Part shown: positions 29,392 through 38,208 of the stretch, in pieces
Numbering within the stretch: the stretch's first letter is position 1
Layout: the number at the start of each line of letters is the position of its first letter
From: Ewingella sp. CoE-038-23
Lineage (GTDB): Bacteria > Pseudomonadota > Gammaproteobacteria > Enterobacterales > Enterobacteriaceae
Length of the DNA stretch: 64,000 bases
Reading direction: 5' to 3'
Assembly: GCF_040419245.1 (NCBI RefSeq)
Contig: NZ_JAZHOH010000001.1
Coordinates: forward strand, 2,976,001-3,040,000
Made by a program: the position numbers and the translations under genes
The notes under the pieces: generated by a model
Databases searched by the model: none
Seen by the model: the letters and a program-made list of their open reading frames with translations, nothing else
Told to the model about the DNA's origin: nothing

Positions 29392-29399
29392 TGCAGTAA

Positions 29400-29431
29400 C
29401 GTCCTCCCCTTCAGCCGGGGAGGACGCTTTT
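29400..29431 (+). terminator. Intrinsic terminator of pepT
   Basis: The 10-bp stem CGTCCTCCCC (29400-29409)/GGGGAGGACG (29417-29426) with a 7-nt loop is followed by CTTTTC. It separates pepT from the convergent hisP. Confidence 0.88.
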
Positions 29432-29459
29432 CTTACTTCTTTTTTCTTACTTCCAGCTC

Positions 29460-30233
29460 TTACTTTAAAGCACCTGACAAGAACTGCTGCAAACGCGCTG
29501 ATTTCGGGCTGCCGAACACTTCTGCCGGATTGCCCTGCTCTTCAATCACACCCTGATGCAGGAAGATCACATGGCTGGAAACGTGACGAGCAAACTCCAT
29601 CTCGTGCGTCACCACCACCATAGTTTTGCCCTCTTCCGCCAGCTTCTGCATGATGCGCAGGACTTCGCCCACCAACTCGGGGTCCAGCGCCGAGGTCGGC
29701 TCATCGAACAGCAATACTTCAGGTTCCATCGCCAGCGCGCGGGCGATAGACACGCGCTGCTGCTGGCCGCCCGAAAGGTTAACCGGGTATTTACCCTGAG
29801 CGCGGGCGTCGATACCCACTTTGTCGAGATACTTCACCGCGCGCTCGCGGGCTTCGGCTTTGCTCAGCCCCAGCACCTGAATCGGCGCTTCCATGACGTT
29901 TTCCAGCACCGTCATGTGGCTCCACAGATTGAAGTGCTGAAACACCATGGTCAGCTTGGTGCGCAGCAGTTGAAGCTGCTTCTTATCAAATACTTTCAGC
30001 TGGCCGTCGGTGTCGCGCACCATCCGGATATCCTGATTATTAACGCTGATCGAGCCTTCGCTCGGCTTCTCAAGGAAGTTAATGCAGCGCAGGAAAGTAC
30101 TTTTACCGGAACCTGAAGATCCAATAATGCTGATGACGTCACCGGCGTTGGCGGAGAGCGACACGCCTTTCAAGACTTCATGTTCGCCGTAGCGTTTGTG
30201 CAGGTCGATAACCGCTAATTTGTTGTCTGGCAT
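29460..30233 (-). CDS. hisP: Histidine/basic amino-acid ABC transporter ATPase
   Basis: HisP is the ATPase of the HisQMP2 importer for histidine, lysine, arginine and ornithine. At 257 residues it equals the enteric length. Walker [10 protein letters not shown] (38-46), signature LSGGQQQR (153-160) and Walker [10 protein letters not shown] with E178 are intact. It is the last gene of the argT-hisQ-hisM-hisP unit. Confidence 0.96.
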   Translation of the reverse strand: MPDNKLAVIDLHKRYGEHEVLKGVSLSANAGDVISIIGSSGSGKSTFLRCINFLEKPSEGSISVNNQDIRMVRDTDGQLKVFDKKQLQLLRTKLTMVFQHFNLWSHMTVLENVMEAPIQVLGLSKAEARERAVKYLDKVGIDARAQGKYPVNLSGGQQQRVSIARALAMEPEVLLFDEPTSALDPELVGEVLRIMQKLAEEGKTMVVVTHEMEFARHVSSHVIFLHQGVIEEQGNPAEVFGSPKSARLQQFLSGALK

Positions 30234-30260
30234 AGTGTTATATCCGCAAAATAATACTTA

Positions 30261-30974
30261 TTAGTGAGCTTGAGGCTTAACGTGCGCCAGCCAGCGTCTT
30301 TCCGCCAAACGGAACAGACCAATCAATACGAAGGAGATGCACAGGTAAATCACCGCCGCGATGCCGAAGGCGTAAAACGGCTGATAGGTCGCCGAGTTAA
30401 TGTCGCGGGCAATCTTCAAGACATCCGGGACAGTGGCGGTAAACGCCAGCGCCGTGGAGTGCAGCATCAGGATCACTTCGTTACTGTAAGCAGGCAGAGC
30501 CGTGCGCAGCGCCGAAGGCAAAATGATGCAGGTGTAGAGCTTGAAGCGTGAGAAGCCGTAAGCATTGGCAGCCTCAATCTCACCGTGCGGCACTGCGCGA
30601 ATGGCACCGGCGAAAATCTCGGTGGTGTAGGCGCAGGTGTTGAGAGTCAGCGCTAAAATCGTACAGTTCAGGCCGCTACGGAAGAAGGCGTTGAGGAAGT
30701 CCGTCCCGCGCACGATCTCCAGACTGTACATGCCGGAGTAAAACACCAGCAGCTGCACATAGAGCGGCGTGCCGCGAAACACATAGGTGTAGAGCCAGAT
30801 AGGCAGACGAATAAATTTATTCGACGACACGCGCCCGACGGCCATCGGCACCGCCAGCAGCCCGCCCATCACCACTGAGCTAATCAGCAGCCACAGCGTC
30901 ACCGCCAGCCCGGTAAAACGGTAGCCATCGCTGTAGAGCAGCGACATGCCATATTGTTGCAGGATCTCAATCAT
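30261..30974 (-). CDS. hisM: Histidine/basic amino-acid ABC permease HisM
   Basis: HisM is one of the two membrane subunits of the HisQMP2 importer (237 aa, E. coli 238). It has about five hydrophobic segments and the EAA loop GEIEAANAYGFSRFKLY that contacts HisP. The start overlaps hisQ by 4 bp, so translation is probably coupled. Confidence 0.95.
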   Translation of the reverse strand: MIEILQQYGMSLLYSDGYRFTGLAVTLWLLISSVVMGGLLAVPMAVGRVSSNKFIRLPIWLYTYVFRGTPLYVQLLVFYSGMYSLEIVRGTDFLNAFFRSGLNCTILALTLNTCAYTTEIFAGAIRAVPHGEIEAANAYGFSRFKLYTCIILPSALRTALPAYSNEVILMLHSTALAFTATVPDVLKIARDINSATYQPFYAFGIAAVIYLCISFVLIGLFRLAERRWLAHVKPQAH

Positions 30975-31657
30975 AGGTCCGCCCTCTTCACACCCAGCGA
31001 ATAGCGGCGTTCCAGCCAGAGCAGCACACCGTTAGAAACCGTGGTAAACACCAGATAAATCACCCCGGCAACGATGGCGAAATAGAAAGGTTGATAGGTG
31101 CCCTTGCCCGCCAGCACCGTGGCTTTCACCACGTCATTCAGGCCAAGCAGGGAAACCAGCGCGGTAGCCTTGAGGATAACCTGCCAGTTGTTGCCAATGC
31201 CCGGTAAGGCAAAGCGCATCATGGCGGGGAACAGGATCCGGCGAAAAATCTGCCCGCCGCTGAAGCCAAAGGCGGTGGCGGCTTCAATTTGCCCGCGCGG
31301 CACGGCCATAAAGGCCCCACGGAAGGTTTCGGTGAAGTAAGCGCCATAGATAAAGCCGAGCGTGATGATACCGGCGCTGAGCGGATCGATATCAATCTGC
31401 GCCATGCCCAGTGATTCCGTCAGGCTGTTGAGGACGATTTGTAACCCGTAGAAAATTAATAACATCAGAACCAAGTCCGGCACACCGCGGATGAGCGTGG
31501 TATAGCAGCCGAAGATCCCGGAAATCAGACGACTTTTTGAGAGCTTGCCACCGGCACCGATAAGGCCGATAACCACCGCCAGCAGAACTGAGGAGATCGC
31601 CAGCTCAAGCGTAACTAAAGTGCCCTGAATGATGACTTGGGAATACCCATATAGCAT
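30971..31657 (-). CDS. hisQ: Histidine/basic amino-acid ABC permease HisQ
   Basis: HisQ is the partner membrane subunit of HisM (228 aa, the E. coli length). The N-terminus MLYGYSQVIIQGTLVTLELAISS and the EAA loop GQIEAATAFGFSGGQIF are typical. It is separated from the binding-protein gene upstream by 166 bp, which contain a REP-like hairpin. Confidence 0.95.
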   Translation of the reverse strand: MLYGYSQVIIQGTLVTLELAISSVLLAVVIGLIGAGGKLSKSRLISGIFGCYTTLIRGVPDLVLMLLIFYGLQIVLNSLTESLGMAQIDIDPLSAGIITLGFIYGAYFTETFRGAFMAVPRGQIEAATAFGFSGGQIFRRILFPAMMRFALPGIGNNWQVILKATALVSLLGLNDVVKATVLAGKGTYQPFYFAIVAGVIYLVFTTVSNGVLLWLERRYSLGVKRADL

Positions 31658-31778
31658 GCTTTTTTCCTGTCTTTGACCGACATCTGTCGCAGGTTATCGT
31701 TATGCTGACACTGTTACGCAGACAACTGTTATACAGACAACGTTGATACAGACCAAGAGTTCAATGTGACGACTAAAT

Positions 31779-31803
31779 GCGGCCCACCGTGACGGCAGGC
31801 CGC
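31779..31803 (-). repeat. REP-like hairpin between argT and hisQ
   Basis: Arms GCGGCC (31779-31784) and GGCCGC (31798-31803) enclose a further CCG/CGG pairing. The matching position in the Salmonella histidine-transport operon carries a REP element that stabilises the upstream binding-protein mRNA. The same role is likely here, but this is not a canonical REP sequence. Confidence 0.5.
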
Positions 31804-31823
31804 GAGCGTCATCAGGCTAAGAG

Positions 31824-32606
31824 TTAGTCACCATAGACGTTGAAGTCGAAGTATTTCTTCGCCAGTTTGTCGTAAGTCCCGTCTTTACGCATTGAGTCAA
31901 AGGCTTTGTTCAACGCGGCTTTCAGTTCGCCATCGTCTTTACGCAGGCCCATACCGGTACCCACGCCAAAGAATTTGTCATCTTTCACTGATGGGCCAGC
32001 GAACACGTAATTTTTGCCCGGAGCCTGTTTCAGGAAGCCTTCGCTGCCCGCCACTTCGTCCTGGAATGCGGCGTCAAGACGGCCTGAAGCCAAGTCTGCA
32101 TAGATCAGGTCTTGGTTCTGGTAAGCCACCACGTTCACGCCTTTTGGCTGCCACTCGGCGTTAGCATAGGCTTCCTGCGTTGAACCCTGTAGCACGCCGA
32201 CGTTTTTGCCTTTCAGCGCGTCCAGAGTAGGAACCAGCTTGGTGCCTTTTGGCGCGATCAGACGCGCGTTAGCCGCGTAGAGTTTCTCGGTGAAGTCGAT
32301 CTCCAGTTGGCGTTTTTCGGTAATCGACAGAGAAGAGATGATGGCGTCGATTTTCTTCGCTTTCAGCGACGGGATCAGCGCATCAAAATCGCTTTCTACG
32401 TAAGTACATTTGATTTGTGCGCGTTTACACATCTCATTGGCTAAATCGATGTCGAAGCCAACCAGTTTGCCGCTAGAGTCTTTGGATTCAAACGGGGCAT
32501 AAGTCGGGTCTGTGCCGATCTTAATTGCTGTCGGAGCAGCTGCGAAAGCGCTACTTGCGCTGGCTAAAACCAAAACCAGAGGAAGAACTTTGAACAACTT
32601 TTTCAT
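31824..32606 (-). CDS. argT: Lysine/arginine/ornithine-binding periplasmic protein
   Basis: This periplasmic binding protein (260 aa, SBP family 3) has a 22-residue signal peptide (cleavage after SSAFA) and the block [20 protein letters not shown]. coli has two paralogues, argT and hisJ, and only one is present here. [30 protein letters not shown] and the C-terminus FDFNVYGD favour ArgT, while other positions resemble HisJ. It delivers ligands to HisQMP. Upstream signals suggest nitrogen control. Confidence 0.85.
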   Translation of the reverse strand: MKKLFKVLPLVLVLASASSAFAAAPTAIKIGTDPTYAPFESKDSSGKLVGFDIDLANEMCKRAQIKCTYVESDFDALIPSLKAKKIDAIISSLSITEKRQLEIDFTEKLYAANARLIAPKGTKLVPTLDALKGKNVGVLQGSTQEAYANAEWQPKGVNVVAYQNQDLIYADLASGRLDAAFQDEVAGSEGFLKQAPGKNYVFAGPSVKDDKFFGVGTGMGLRKDDGELKAALNKAFDSMRKDGTYDKLAKKYFDFNVYGD

Positions 32607-32727
32607 ACATTACCCTCAGTCATTAATCGTCTGTTGTGGTTGGTCGTTTCTGTTGTGATTGAACGTCTTTTTATTATGTTTGCAGCTTATTTATCAGGCG
32701 GGGAATATGAATCCCCTGATTTTACTA

Positions 32728-32744
32728 TGCAGTTTTCATGCCTA
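32728..32744 (-). promoter_or_regulatory. Candidate sigma-54 promoter of argT
   Basis: On the minus strand AGGCATGAAAACTGCA shows the sigma-54 hallmark GG-N10-GC (GG at 32742-32741, GC at 32730-32729). Transcription would start near 32717, about 110 bp before the argT ATG. The Salmonella argT promoter is known to be nitrogen-regulated. The match to the full -24/-12 consensus is partial. Confidence 0.55.
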
Positions 32745-32859
32745 TTGTGTCTCGGCTGGGTTAACCGGTCATTGCTCGCCCGATGCGATTAAAAATGCAT
32801 CAAGATAGTTCTGCAAATCAGCAAGATGAATAAAGCACAGGAACAGATTGCAATAAAAA

Positions 32860-32898
32860 TGCACCAAAATGAAACAGGCAATGTTTGATTTTGGTGCA
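32860..32898. promoter_or_regulatory. Paired NtrC-like binding sites
   Basis: TGCACCAAAATGAAACA (32860-32876) and, on the opposite strand, TGCACCAAAATCAAACA (32882-32898) are near-identical 17-mers. Each has a perfect TGCACC half of the NtrC consensus and a weak second half. Their centres are 22 bp apart (two turns), about 140-185 bp upstream of the sigma-54-like promoter. Confidence 0.5.
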
Positions 32899-32944
32899 AT
32901 GTTATCAATTTGTGCAAAAGGTGGGCGTAAATGGTGAAGAACGA

Positions 32945-33517
32945 CTAGCGACTGCCCTGCCATCGAACAAAAAGATCTTCCGGCAGCTCTATGTCAAATT
33001 GATCAATGACCCGATTCACGGTCTGATTGATGATGTCATCGACGCTGGTTGGGCGATGATAAAATGCGGGCACCGGCGGCATGATCACCGCGCCAAGCTC
33101 GGCGGCTTGGGTCATCAAGCGTAAATGCCCAAGGTGCAGCGGGGTTTCTCGCACGCAGAGCACCAGACGGCGGCTCTCTTTGAGCACCACGTCGGCGGCG
33201 CGGGTCAGCAGGCCGTCGGTATAGCCATTAACGATGCCAGACAGGGTTTTGATCGAACACGGCAGGATAACCATCCCCCCGGTGCGAAATGAGCCAGAAG
33301 AGATGCTGGCGGCAATATCACGGGAATCATGGACGACGTCGGCCAGTTGCTGCACGTCGCGCAGCGTCAAATCGGTTTCCAGCGTTAAAGTCTGGCGGGC
33401 GGCATTGCTCATCACCAGATGGGTTTCGATCTCCGGCACGCTTTGCAGCACCTGAAGAAGTCGAACACCAAAAATTGCGCCACTCGCGCCGGAAATGCCG
33501 ACAATAAGTCGTTTCAT
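32945..33517 (-). CDS. ubiX: Flavin prenyltransferase UbiX
   Basis: UbiX makes prenylated FMN, the cofactor of the decarboxylase UbiD in ubiquinone synthesis. The start is the ATG at 33517 with GAGG 8 nt upstream, giving 190 aa (E. coli 189); the frame that runs on to 33790 enters the purF terminator and the end of purF. The N-terminal MKRLIVGISGASGAIFGVRLL is the FMN-binding motif, with SSGSFRTGGMVILPCS and ESRRLVLCVRETPLHL further on. Confidence 0.95.
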   Translation of the reverse strand: MKRLIVGISGASGAIFGVRLLQVLQSVPEIETHLVMSNAARQTLTLETDLTLRDVQQLADVVHDSRDIAASISSGSFRTGGMVILPCSIKTLSGIVNGYTDGLLTRAADVVLKESRRLVLCVRETPLHLGHLRLMTQAAELGAVIMPPVPAFYHRPTSVDDIINQTVNRVIDQFDIELPEDLFVRWQGSR

Positions 33518-33563
33518 GAGACTGCCTCTGAAAAGTTGCACTGAATTCAGCGCCAATACTGAC

Positions 33564-33606
33564 ATAAAAAAACGCACCCGCCCAAGATGAATTGGACGGG
33601 TGCGTG
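33564..33606 (-). terminator. Intrinsic terminator of purF
   Basis: ACGCACCCG (33572-33580) pairs with CGGGTGCGT (33597-33605) with further pairing inwards. On the minus strand a run of U follows (33566-33572). It separates purF from ubiX. Confidence 0.88.
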
Positions 33607-33656
33607 ATAGCGGCGACAACTTGGCGTGGCTCAGTAAGCGCTTACCTTGGCGAAAC

Positions 33657-35174
33657 TTAGCCTTCGTTGTGCATTTCCAGATTTTCAGCTTCCTGCTGGC
33701 CGCGTAACGCCTGGGCGTCGTCGTTGCGCAGGGCTTCGAGATATTCGAGGTAGTTCTGATCCACGTCTTTGGTAACGTAAACGCCGTCAAACACGGAACA
33801 TTCGAACTGCTCGATATCCACGTTATCTTCTTTCACTGCCGCAATCAGGTCGCTCAGGTCCTGGAAGATTAACGCGTCGGCGCCAATCATCTGGTTGATT
33901 TCACTGACTTCGCGACCGTGAGCAATCAGCTCGTTGGCACTTGGCATGTCGATACCGTAAACGTTCGGGAAACGAATCTCAGGTGCCGCAGAGGCCAGAT
34001 AAACGCGTTTCGCCCCGGCTTCGCGCGCCATCTCAACGATTTGCTGAGAAGTAGTACCACGCACGATGGAGTCATCCACCAGCAGCACGTTTTTATCGCG
34101 GAACTCAGCGCGGTTGGCGTTGAGCTTGCGGCGCACCGACTTACGGCGCTCCTGCTGGCCCGGCATGATAAAGGTACGGCCGACGTAACGGTTCTTCACA
34201 AAGCCCTGACGATAGGGCTTGTCGAGGATACGGGCGATTTCCAGCGCGATATCGCAAGAGGTTTCCGGGATAGGAATGACCACGTCGATATCCAAGTCTT
34301 CCCACTCACGAGCAATTTTCGCGCCCAGCTTCTCGCCCATGCGAACACGTGCGCTGTAAACGGAAATCTTGTCGATGAAGGAGTCCGGACGCGCGAAATA
34401 GACGTATTCGAACAGGCATGGGTTGTACTGAGGGTTTTCAGCACACAGGCGGGTGAACAGCTGGCCTTTCTCGGTGATGTACACCGCTTCGCCTGGCGCG
34501 ACGTCGCGCAGGAACTCAAAACCTAAGGTGTCGAGCGCCACGCTCTCCGATGCCACCATGTACTCATTGCGGCCATCTTCCAGAGTGCGTTTACCGATAA
34601 CCAGCGGGCGGATCCCGTGCGGGTCGCGGAACGCCAGCATGCCGTGACCGATGATCATCGCGACGCATGCATAAGCACCGCGGATTTTCAGGTTCATGGC
34701 GGATACGGCAGCGAACACGTTGTCAGCTTCCAGCGGGTAGTGCTGGAAACGGTCGAGTTCACTGGCCAGAATATTGAGCAGAATTTCAGAATCAGAAGTG
34801 GTGTTAACGTGGCGGCGTTGGCCTTCGAACAGGTTACTTCTCAATTCGTGAGCGTTGGTCAGGTTACCATTGTGGGCCAAAGTGATGCCGAACGGTGAGT
34901 TGACGTAGAAAGGTTGAGCTTCCGAAGCGCTAGAACTGCCAGCCGTAGGGTAGCGAACATGCCCAATACCCATGTTGCCCTGCAAGCGTTGCATATGGCG
35001 TGCTTCGAATACATCTCTCACCAGACCATTGGCTTTCCGTAAACGGAAGTTGTTATTAGCATCAATGGTGACGATGCCCGCAGCATCTTGCCCACGGTGT
35101 TGTAACACCGTTAACGCATCATAAATCGACTGGTTTACCGGCGCAAAACCGGCGATACCGACAATACCGCACAT
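33657..35174 (-). CDS. purF: Amidophosphoribosyltransferase
   Basis: PurF catalyses the first committed step of purine synthesis, glutamine plus PRPP to 5-phosphoribosylamine. The 505-residue protein equals the E. coli length. The N-terminal Ntn-glutaminase starts MCGIVGIAG, so C2 becomes the nucleophile. The PRPP motif [14 protein letters not shown] lies in the C-terminal phosphoribosyltransferase domain. It follows cvpA by 31 bp, and both are under a PurR operator. Confidence 0.98.
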   Translation of the reverse strand: MCGIVGIAGFAPVNQSIYDALTVLQHRGQDAAGIVTIDANNNFRLRKANGLVRDVFEARHMQRLQGNMGIGHVRYPTAGSSSASEAQPFYVNSPFGITLAHNGNLTNAHELRSNLFEGQRRHVNTTSDSEILLNILASELDRFQHYPLEADNVFAAVSAMNLKIRGAYACVAMIIGHGMLAFRDPHGIRPLVIGKRTLEDGRNEYMVASESVALDTLGFEFLRDVAPGEAVYITEKGQLFTRLCAENPQYNPCLFEYVYFARPDSFIDKISVYSARVRMGEKLGAKIAREWEDLDIDVVIPIPETSCDIALEIARILDKPYRQGFVKNRYVGRTFIMPGQQERRKSVRRKLNANRAEFRDKNVLLVDDSIVRGTTSQQIVEMAREAGAKRVYLASAAPEIRFPNVYGIDMPSANELIAHGREVSEINQMIGADALIFQDLSDLIAAVKEDNVDIEQFECSVFDGVYVTKDVDQNYLEYLEALRNDDAQALRGQQEAENLEMHNEG

Positions 35175-35205
35175 GTTGTCTTTTCCTCATCAGCGCTGCC
35201 AAAAA

Positions 35206-35697
35206 CTAGAGATGTTTTGGCAAGAAACTCGACGTGCTCTGCAGGTAGTCAAAGAACCACCTGATGATATAACTGAACTGTGGGATCAACTGAGACTGTT
35301 TCCAGTCCTCACTTTGTGAAAAGCCGGTAAAGGTATCCAGGAAGAACAGCATCGCGGAAACAATCAGTACGCCACGCAGTGCGCCGAAACACACGCCTAG
35401 CACTCTGTCTGTGCCGGATAACCCGGTTCGCTCAACCAGTGAACCAATCACATAGTTGACAATTGCACCTACGATCAACGTCGCGATGAACAAGATGGCA
35501 ATTGCGATCCCGTTTCGAACTAATTCATCTTCGAAACGTGTGAAATAGATGGCGAGATAGGGGTAATAATGGCTGGCAACGAAGAAGGCGCAAGCCCAGG
35601 TTACCAGTGATAAGGCCTCGCGAACAAAACCCCGGATCAGGCTAACTAAAGCAGAAAACCCAATTACCGCAATAATGACGTAATCAATCCAGACCAT
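35206..35697 (-). CDS. cvpA: Colicin V production protein CvpA
   Basis: CvpA is an inner-membrane protein with four hydrophobic segments, required for colicin V export and linked to envelope and bile-salt tolerance. I placed the start at the ATG at 35697 (163 aa, E. coli 162, N-terminus MVWIDYVIIAVIGF). A longer frame to 35835 would run through the PurR operator and has no basis. It is the promoter-proximal gene of cvpA-purF. Confidence 0.94.
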   Translation of the reverse strand: MVWIDYVIIAVIGFSALVSLIRGFVREALSLVTWACAFFVASHYYPYLAIYFTRFEDELVRNGIAIAILFIATLIVGAIVNYVIGSLVERTGLSGTDRVLGVCFGALRGVLIVSAMLFFLDTFTGFSQSEDWKQSQLIPQFSYIIRWFFDYLQSTSSFLPKHL

Positions 35698-35766
35698 TAA
35701 CGTATTCCAATGTATAGACCAGTAAAACCCGTCTCCTATCCATTTCGCGGCGAATTCTAACAGAAA

Positions 35767-35782
35767 AAGAAAACGTTTGCGT
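35767..35782 (-). promoter_or_regulatory. PurR operator of cvpA-purF
   Basis: Read on the minus strand, ACGCAAACGTTTTCTT matches the 16-bp PurR consensus. It lies 70-85 bp before the cvpA start, the known place of purine repression in enterics. Confidence 0.93.
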
Positions 35783-35875
35783 AGGGGAAATCTGCGGGTT
35801 AGGAAAATTATTAACAGCGATGAAAAAAACCTCAATCATCGCAGAAACCTATAAAATTCCGACCTCAGAATCTTA

Positions 35876-35905
35876 TAGAAAAAGGGCACAAAACGCGTGC
35901 CCTTT
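35876..35905 (-). terminator. Intrinsic terminator of dedD
   Basis: The 9-bp stem AAAGGGCAC (35881-35889)/GTGCCCTTT (35897-35905) with a 7-nt loop is followed on the minus strand by UUUUUC. It ends the accD-folC-dedD block before cvpA. Confidence 0.85.
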
Positions 35906-35967
35906 CCGATTATTTCTTAAGATTTAAACCCAGTTATTGGCGCAACCACAGCGCCAACAATGCAGGT

Positions 35968-36786
35968 TTATTTGCCTGCGCTATAGGAGCGCACCTGCCC
36001 GCTTAACCCACTGATCTGGTTTAGCTGCGGCAGAGAAGCCTCGAGTTTTTGCTTCGAAGCATCTGGCCCGACGAAGACGCGCGTGATCTGCCCCTGCACC
36101 GGCGTGCTTGGCACAGTGTAAGCGCGGTAGCCCGACAGGCGCAGGTTAGCGACAATCTCGCTGGCCTTGGCGGCATTCTTCAACGCACCGAGCTGGACAA
36201 TATAAGCCTGACCGCTTGGCGCTTTCTCTTCCGCCTGCGGCTTGCTTTCAGCTTTCGGCGCTTCCGCCGCTTTTGGCTGCTCAACCGCCTTCGGCTGCTC
36301 TACCGGTTTGGTTTCAACCGGTTTTGGTTTCGGCTTTTCGACCGGCTTTGGTTTCTCAACCGGTTTCGCTTCCACCATTGGCTTCGGCTCAATGGCCTTC
36401 GGCTTGGTTTGGGTCTGATGCGTCGGCTGCGTCACTTTCGGCTGCTCAGGGCGCTTGGTGACTGGCGTGACTACCGGCTCGTCCGGCTGGGCATCAGTGT
36501 CATCAGGCAGTTCCTGACCGCTATTAGCAGGCTGCGAGGCGATATTCCCCTGCCCCTTCACGGCTTCGCTCGCGCCTTCCGGCGGCTGGGCTGGCAGAGA
36601 TTGCGTCACCGGCGGCGGCACGTCCCCCTGTTCCGGCGCGTCACCCGGCTTTGGTACCAGCGGAATGGACGCAAATTCATCTTCATAATGCTTTTTCTTG
36701 CCATCGAGCAGGCCGGGCAAAATGATCACGCCGAGCGCCACCAAAATAACCGTTCCGACCAGACGATTTTGAAACTTACTAGCCAC
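35968..36786 (-). CDS. dedD: Cell division protein DedD (SPOR domain)
   Basis: DedD is a bitopic inner-membrane protein that binds septal peptidoglycan and supports constriction. The 272-residue protein has one membrane segment (8-27), a long linker (28-190) rich in Pro, Lys, Glu and Val, with KPVEKPKPVEKPKPKPVE-type repeats at 141-173, and a C-terminal SPOR domain (194-270, YIVQLGALKNAAKASEIVANL). E. coli DedD has about 220 residues; the extra length lies in the linker. The start overlaps the folC stop by 8 bp. Confidence 0.94.
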   Translation of the reverse strand: MASKFQNRLVGTVILVALGVIILPGLLDGKKKHYEDEFASIPLVPKPGDAPEQGDVPPPVTQSLPAQPPEGASEAVKGQGNIASQPANSGQELPDDTDAQPDEPVVTPVTKRPEQPKVTQPTHQTQTKPKAIEPKPMVEAKPVEKPKPVEKPKPKPVETKPVEQPKAVEQPKAAEAPKAESKPQAEEKAPSGQAYIVQLGALKNAAKASEIVANLRLSGYRAYTVPSTPVQGQITRVFVGPDASKQKLEASLPQLNQISGLSGQVRSYSAGK

Positions 36787-38050
36787 TGGTTTTCCCCGCG
36801 TCTAAAGCAGCCATCACGTGCGCTACGGTATGAAATGATCCGCAGACAATCACAATATCCTGACTATCAGCATCCTGCATCGCCTGCTGCCAGGCGGAAA
36901 CCACATCCGTGAACTGATACGCTTGCGTCAGATGCACAGAGAGTTCTTCTACACTGGCACCGCGCGGCCCTTCGAGCGGCGCGCAGTACCAAAAATCAAT
37001 TTGTGGCGAGAGGCAAGCCAGGGTACCCGCAATATCTTTATCATGCAGCATACCGACTACCGCGCGCACTTTCCCGCCGTTGCGTGGCAATTCGGACAAA
37101 CGCCCGGCCAGATAAGCCGCGGCGTGTGGGTTATGGGCGACATCCAAAATCAGACGCGGCGACTCGCTCACTGTCTGAAAGCGCCCCGGCAACTGCGCCT
37201 GCTGCAAACCACGGCGAATCGCCTCTTCGGCAATCTCTAACGCACTAAAATGCAAAGCCGCCAGCGCCGTTGCGGCATTGGCGAGCGGAACATTAGGAAT
37301 TGGCAAATTCGCCAGCGTCTTGCCCTCTGTGGCCTGCCAGCTCCAGCTATCACCTTGCACGGCGTAACGCCAGTTCTCACCCACGCGATACAGCTGGGAA
37401 CCCTTCTCTGCGGCCACGTCAGCAATGGACTGCGGCATATCCGGCTCGCCAACCACGGCGGGGGTTTGACCACGGAACACGCCGGCTTTTTCACGGCCAA
37501 TACTTTCGCGGTCTGACCCTAACCAGTCAGTGTGGTCCAACGCAATACTGGTTACGACAGCCACATTGGCATCCACGATATTGGTGGCGTCAAGACGGCC
37601 GCCAAGACCCACTTCGAGAATAACCACGTCCAGTTTGGCATTCTTAAACAGCTGCAAAGCAGAGACGGTGCCGTACTCGAAATAGGTCAGAGAAATATCA
37701 CCTCGACCGGCTTCAAGCGTAGCAAAAGATTGGCAATGTGCTTGTTCTGGCAGCTCTTCGCCCTGAATTCTGACCCGCTCGGTGTAGCGAACCAAATGAG
37801 GAGAGCTGTAGACCCCAACGCGCAACCCCGCAGCCATTAAGATAGCTTCCAGCGTGCGGCAGGTGGTGCCCTTGCCATTGGTGCCAGCGACGGTGATGAC
37901 AAAAGGCGCGGGTTGCAGCAAGTCGAGCTTGGCGGCAACCGCTTTGACACGCTTGAGACCCAGCTCTATCGCTTGAGAATGGAGGTTTTCGAGATAATAA
38001 AGCCACGCGGCCAAAGGCGACGTGGCTTGGGGAATAGGTAGATTCTGCAT
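36779..38050 (-). CDS. folC: Folylpolyglutamate/dihydrofolate synthase
   Basis: FolC adds glutamate to dihydropteroate and to folates. The 423-residue protein (E. coli 422) is a Mur-ligase relative with the ATP loop VAGTNGKGTTCRTLE (53-67), SSPHLVRYTERVRI, LEVGLGGRLDATN and DVAHNPHAAAYLAGRL. It overlaps dedD by 8 bp and follows accD after a 158-bp gap holding a repeat-like element. Confidence 0.96.
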   Translation of the reverse strand: MQNLPIPQATSPLAAWLYYLENLHSQAIELGLKRVKAVAAKLDLLQPAPFVITVAGTNGKGTTCRTLEAILMAAGLRVGVYSSPHLVRYTERVRIQGEELPEQAHCQSFATLEAGRGDISLTYFEYGTVSALQLFKNAKLDVVILEVGLGGRLDATNIVDANVAVVTSIALDHTDWLGSDRESIGREKAGVFRGQTPAVVGEPDMPQSIADVAAEKGSQLYRVGENWRYAVQGDSWSWQATEGKTLANLPIPNVPLANAATALAALHFSALEIAEEAIRRGLQQAQLPGRFQTVSESPRLILDVAHNPHAAAYLAGRLSELPRNGGKVRAVVGMLHDKDIAGTLACLSPQIDFWYCAPLEGPRGASVEELSVHLTQAYQFTDVVSAWQQAMQDADSQDIVIVCGSFHTVAHVMAALDAGKTSG

Positions 38051-38089
38051 GAGTCTCGTTCAGCCAATGTTAGGTCCACTTCGACACTA

Positions 38090-38200
38090 TACCCAAAGTC
38101 ATTGAAGTTGCAGCAAGACTACAAACCAGATGAAACACGGCCCCTTGACCAAAGCGTGCGAGAGCTCCCGCACGCTCGAGATGACTGACCGGTTTCATCT
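38090..38200. repeat. Nested inverted-repeat element between accD and folC
   Basis: AGATGAAAC (38128-38136) pairs with GTTTCATCT (38192-38200), enclosing GCGTGCG (38154-38160) with CGCACGC (38169-38175). It is preceded by ACCCAAAGTCATTGAAGTTG, which resembles sequence of dispersed intergenic repeats I recall from Serratia-like genomes. Copy number cannot be judged from this window. Confidence 0.5.
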
Positions 38201-38208
38201 CAGACTAA

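Larger units (their letters stand above)
32607..32944 (-). promoter_or_regulatory. argT upstream region
   Basis: This 338-bp gap between ubiX and argT holds no gene. It contains a sigma-54 promoter-like element and a pair of NtrC-like sites, listed separately, both oriented to drive argT. A 64-codon frame overlapping the ubiX end has no support. Confidence 0.6.

Noticed and set aside
32769..32963. A 64-codon minus-strand frame upstream of argT
   Set aside because: It overlaps the ubiX end and the NtrC-like sites, and its composition does not suggest a protein.
33518..33790. N-terminal extension of ubiX by 91 codons
   Set aside because: It would run through the purF terminator and into purF; the ATG at 33517 has a good ribosome binding site and family length.
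35698..35835. N-terminal extension of cvpA by 46 codons
   Set aside because: It would translate the PurR operator; the internal ATG gives the conserved start MVWIDY.
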